Of a stretch of DNA of 7,171 nt, positions 6,112 through 7,171 are shown one piece after another. The stretch comes from Acetobacteraceae bacterium. GTDB lineage: Bacteria > Pseudomonadota > Alphaproteobacteria > Acetobacterales > Acetobacteraceae. The position numbers and the translations under genes are program-made. The notes below the pieces were generated by a model. It saw nothing but the letters and a program-made list of their open reading frames with translations, was not told the DNA's origin and did not search any database. Numbering within the stretch: position 1 is the stretch's first letter; each line of letters begins with the position of its first letter. The stretch is taken from positions 1 to 7,171 of the forward strand of contig CANJXD010000300.1 in the NCBI GenBank assembly GCA_947478535.1, read 5' to 3'.

Positions 6112-6999
6112 GTGGCGGAATCGGCGGCCCGGGCGCGGGGGGCCTGCATCGTCCTGGTGGCGGCCGTGAAGCCGGATGGTGCGCGGCCGGCGGGCGGTCT
6201 GACGAGGCTGTTCGACCCCGACCGCAAGCTGTTTCTTGGCCTCGGCCTTCCGGAAGGCGGGGTCGCCGTGATCTCACCACGCGGCCGCCTCGCCTTCGCC
6301 AGCGCCGCCGAGGATGCGCTGGAAGCCGCGCTCGCCACCCTGCCAGAGGCATCCCCCCCGGCACCCCTACGCCGCGGTGGCGCGCCCGTGCTGCTGATCC
6401 CGGATATTCTGGAGCCCGATTTCATCCACGCCCTGCTGGACCACTGGGATAAGGGGGAGAAGGCAGCGGATCGCGTCGCCTCCGCCAGCGACCATGCCGG
6501 CGTCGGCATGGTCGCTGGGATCAAGCGGCGGGCGGATGTCTTCCTCGATGACCGTGCGCTCTATGAAGGCTTCCATCGCCGGATCGAGCGTCGCGTCCTG
6601 CCGGAGTTGTGGCGCGCCTTCCGCTTCCGCGCCGCGAGCTTCGAGGCGCCGCGCATCGGCTGCTATGATGCCGCCGTGGCCGGCGCCTTCGGCGCACATC
6701 GGGACAACCGCACCCCCTTCACCGCCCATCGCCGCTTCGCGATGAGCCTGAACCTCAACACCGGGGCCTATGATGGCGGACGCCTGCGCTTCGGTGAATT
6801 CGGGCCGGAGGAATACGAACCGGAGGCCGGCGGCGCCGCCGTGTTCTGCTGCGACATGCTGCATGAGGCGCTGCCGGTGACCGCCGGGCGGCGCTTCGCC
6901 ATCTTCACCTTCTTCACCGATGCCGAGGGCGCCCAGCAGGAACGCCGCCTGATGGCGGAGGCCGCCGCCCGCGGCCAGAAGGGTGTCACGCTGCGCTGA
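6112..6999 (+). CDS. Readable downstream part: 2OG-Fe(II) oxygenase domain protein
   Basis: This is the open frame that remains if the frameshift is real. It covers the end of the thioredoxin-like region and the whole double-stranded beta-helix oxygenase domain. That domain begins near VLLIPDILEPDFIHALLDHW, and its core is GAHRDNRTPFTAHRRFAMSL (HxD: His codon 6697, Asp codon 6703), YDGGRLRFGEF, GGAAVFCCDMLHEALPV (distal His codon 6862) and GRRFAIFTFF (2OG-binding Arg codon 6892). The complete set of ligands argues that the domain is under selection for catalysis, so the disruption is either recent or not real. The GTG at 6112 is a nominal start with no good ribosome-binding site. The first ATG in this frame is at 6508 and would leave 163 residues that still hold the metal site. 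Confidence 0.7.
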   Translation: MAESAARARGACIVLVAAVKPDGARPAGGLTRLFDPDRKLFLGLGLPEGGVAVISPRGRLAFASAAEDALEAALATLPEASPPAPLRRGGAPVLLIPDILEPDFIHALLDHWDKGEKAADRVASASDHAGVGMVAGIKRRADVFLDDRALYEGFHRRIERRVLPELWRAFRFRAASFEAPRIGCYDAAVAGAFGAHRDNRTPFTAHRRFAMSLNLNTGAYDGGRLRFGEFGPEEYEPEAGGAAVFCCDMLHEALPVTAGRRFAIFTFFTDAEGAQQERRLMAEAAARGQKGVTLR

Positions 7000-7013
7000 C
7001 GGGGTTCCGTCAG
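6996..7013. terminator. Symmetrical hairpin spanning both convergent stop codons
   Basis: CTGACGG (6996-7002) and CCGTCAG (7007-7013) form a perfect 7-bp stem with a GGTT loop. The TGA of the oxygenase gene (6997-6999) sits in the left arm and the TGA of the minus-strand gene (7010-7012) in the right arm. There is no T-run on either side, so action as a bidirectional intrinsic terminator is only probable. Confidence 0.55.
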
Positions 7014-7171
7014 TTCCGCGCCAGCGGCGTGGTCAGCACCAGGGGTGCGGCGCCATTCTGCCCGCCCAATAGCAGGTCCAGCCGGATTCCCCCCGCCGCG
7101 GCGGTGTTCAGCAGCAGCGGCACGGCGATGCCACGCGGGGTCAGCGGCACCGAATCCCCCGCCAGGCCCGA
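7010..7171 (-). CDS. C-terminal 53 residues of an unidentified protein (runs off the window)
   Basis: The minus strand has an open frame from the window edge to TGA at 7012-7010, encoding SGLAGDSVPLTPRGIAVPLL, then LNTAAAGGIRLDLLLGGQNG and AAPLVLTTPLARN. It uses GC-rich codons as its neighbours do, and its stop lies 10 nt from the convergent oxygenase gene, which favours a real gene end over a chance frame. The alternating hydrophobic pattern suggests beta strands. I do not recognise the family, and the 5' part lies outside the window. Confidence 0.55.
   Translation of the reverse strand, partial: SGLAGDSVPLTPRGIAVPLLLNTAAAGGIRLDLLLGGQNGAAPLVLTTPLARN

Larger units (their letters stand above)
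5942..6999 (+). pseudogene. Redoxin-like / 2OG-Fe(II) oxygenase fusion gene with a frameshift at a CCCGG repeat
   Basis: The first frame (from 5942) encodes MTSSVPPLPFKPGDMLPPLA, then LPDSAGTPQDLALQS and PRLLVLGP, resembling the start of an AhpC/TSA-type thioredoxin fold. It hits TGA at 6167-6169 after 75 residues. A second frame takes over from about 6100 and continues the same fold (LAVAESAARARGACIVLVAA; LFDPDRKLFLGLGLPEGGVA), then a prolyl-4-hydroxylase-like oxygenase domain to the TGA at 6997-6999. Removing one CCCGG unit from the triplet at 6086-6100 joins the frames cleanly as GPTPGPARLAVAES and gives 350 residues. In that numbering the iron ligands are H251, D253 and H306, with R316 for 2-oxoglutarate. 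The redoxin half has no peroxidatic Cys or CXXC. The substrate is unknown. This could be a true pseudogene, a phase-variable gene or a sequencing error; the start could also be 5933 or 5894. Confidence 0.8.

Noticed and set aside
6080..6112. Programmed -1 ribosomal frameshifting as the explanation of the two frames
   Set aside because: There is no X XXY YYZ-type slippery heptamer with a clear downstream structure at the switch, and an extra CCCGG repeat unit accounts for the shift exactly.
4988..6364. A 458-residue minus-strand open frame
   Set aside because: It is another frame of the EamA transporter plus antisense of the redoxin/oxygenase gene; Arg/Pro/Gly-rich shadow sequence.

Overview
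The window is GC-rich (about 70% by eye) bacterial DNA packed with protein genes, and most of it is coded on the minus strand. The style of the proteins suggests an alphaproteobacterium, probably Acetobacteraceae (Roseomonas-like). These are the short alphaproteobacterial GltX with a non-standard KMSKS loop, the ~550-residue glutamine-dependent NadE, a signal-peptide protein with YYAPPP repeats, and a redoxin/2OG-Fe(II) oxygenase fusion. The taxonomy is inference; there is no rRNA or other marker here.

Layout. (1) Positions 1-2286, minus strand: gltX (glutamyl-tRNA synthetase) is followed by cysS (cysteinyl-tRNA synthetase) with a 4-nt ATGA overlap. cysS is not intact. It runs leftward from 949 through the HIGH-like, zinc-site and KMSKS motifs to about 102. 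There the sequence flips, and the first ~100 bases encode a later piece of CysS on the PLUS strand. The flip sits on the 10-bp palindrome AGGATATCCT (102-111). (2) 2287-2433 is a divergent intergenic region, followed by a 139-residue exported Gly/Tyr/Pro-rich protein on the plus strand (2434-2853). (3) 2882-5895, minus strand: a compact three-gene unit of EamA-family transporter, nadE, and a small acidic-tailed protein of unknown function, with a 9-nt gap and then a 4-nt GTGA overlap. (4) 5942-6999, plus strand: a thioredoxin-fold (AhpC/TSA-like, no catalytic Cys) domain fused to a 2OG-Fe(II) oxygenase. Its frame is broken at a (CCCGG)3 tandem repeat (6086-6100), and removing exactly one 5-bp unit restores one continuous 350-codon frame. 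(5) 7010-7171, minus strand: the C-terminal 53 residues of an unidentified gene, convergent with the oxygenase gene. A 7-bp-stem hairpin spans both stop codons.

How the genes relate. gltX-cysS is a translation unit. The transporter-nadE-unknown cluster is probably one transcript centred on NAD synthesis, although the transporter substrate is unknown. I do not see phage, transposon, CRISPR or RNA genes. The two observations most worth following are the inversion junction inside cysS (a real rearrangement or a fold-back assembly chimera at a contig end) and the pentanucleotide-repeat frameshift in the redoxin/oxygenase fusion (phase-variable switch, pseudogene or sequencing error).
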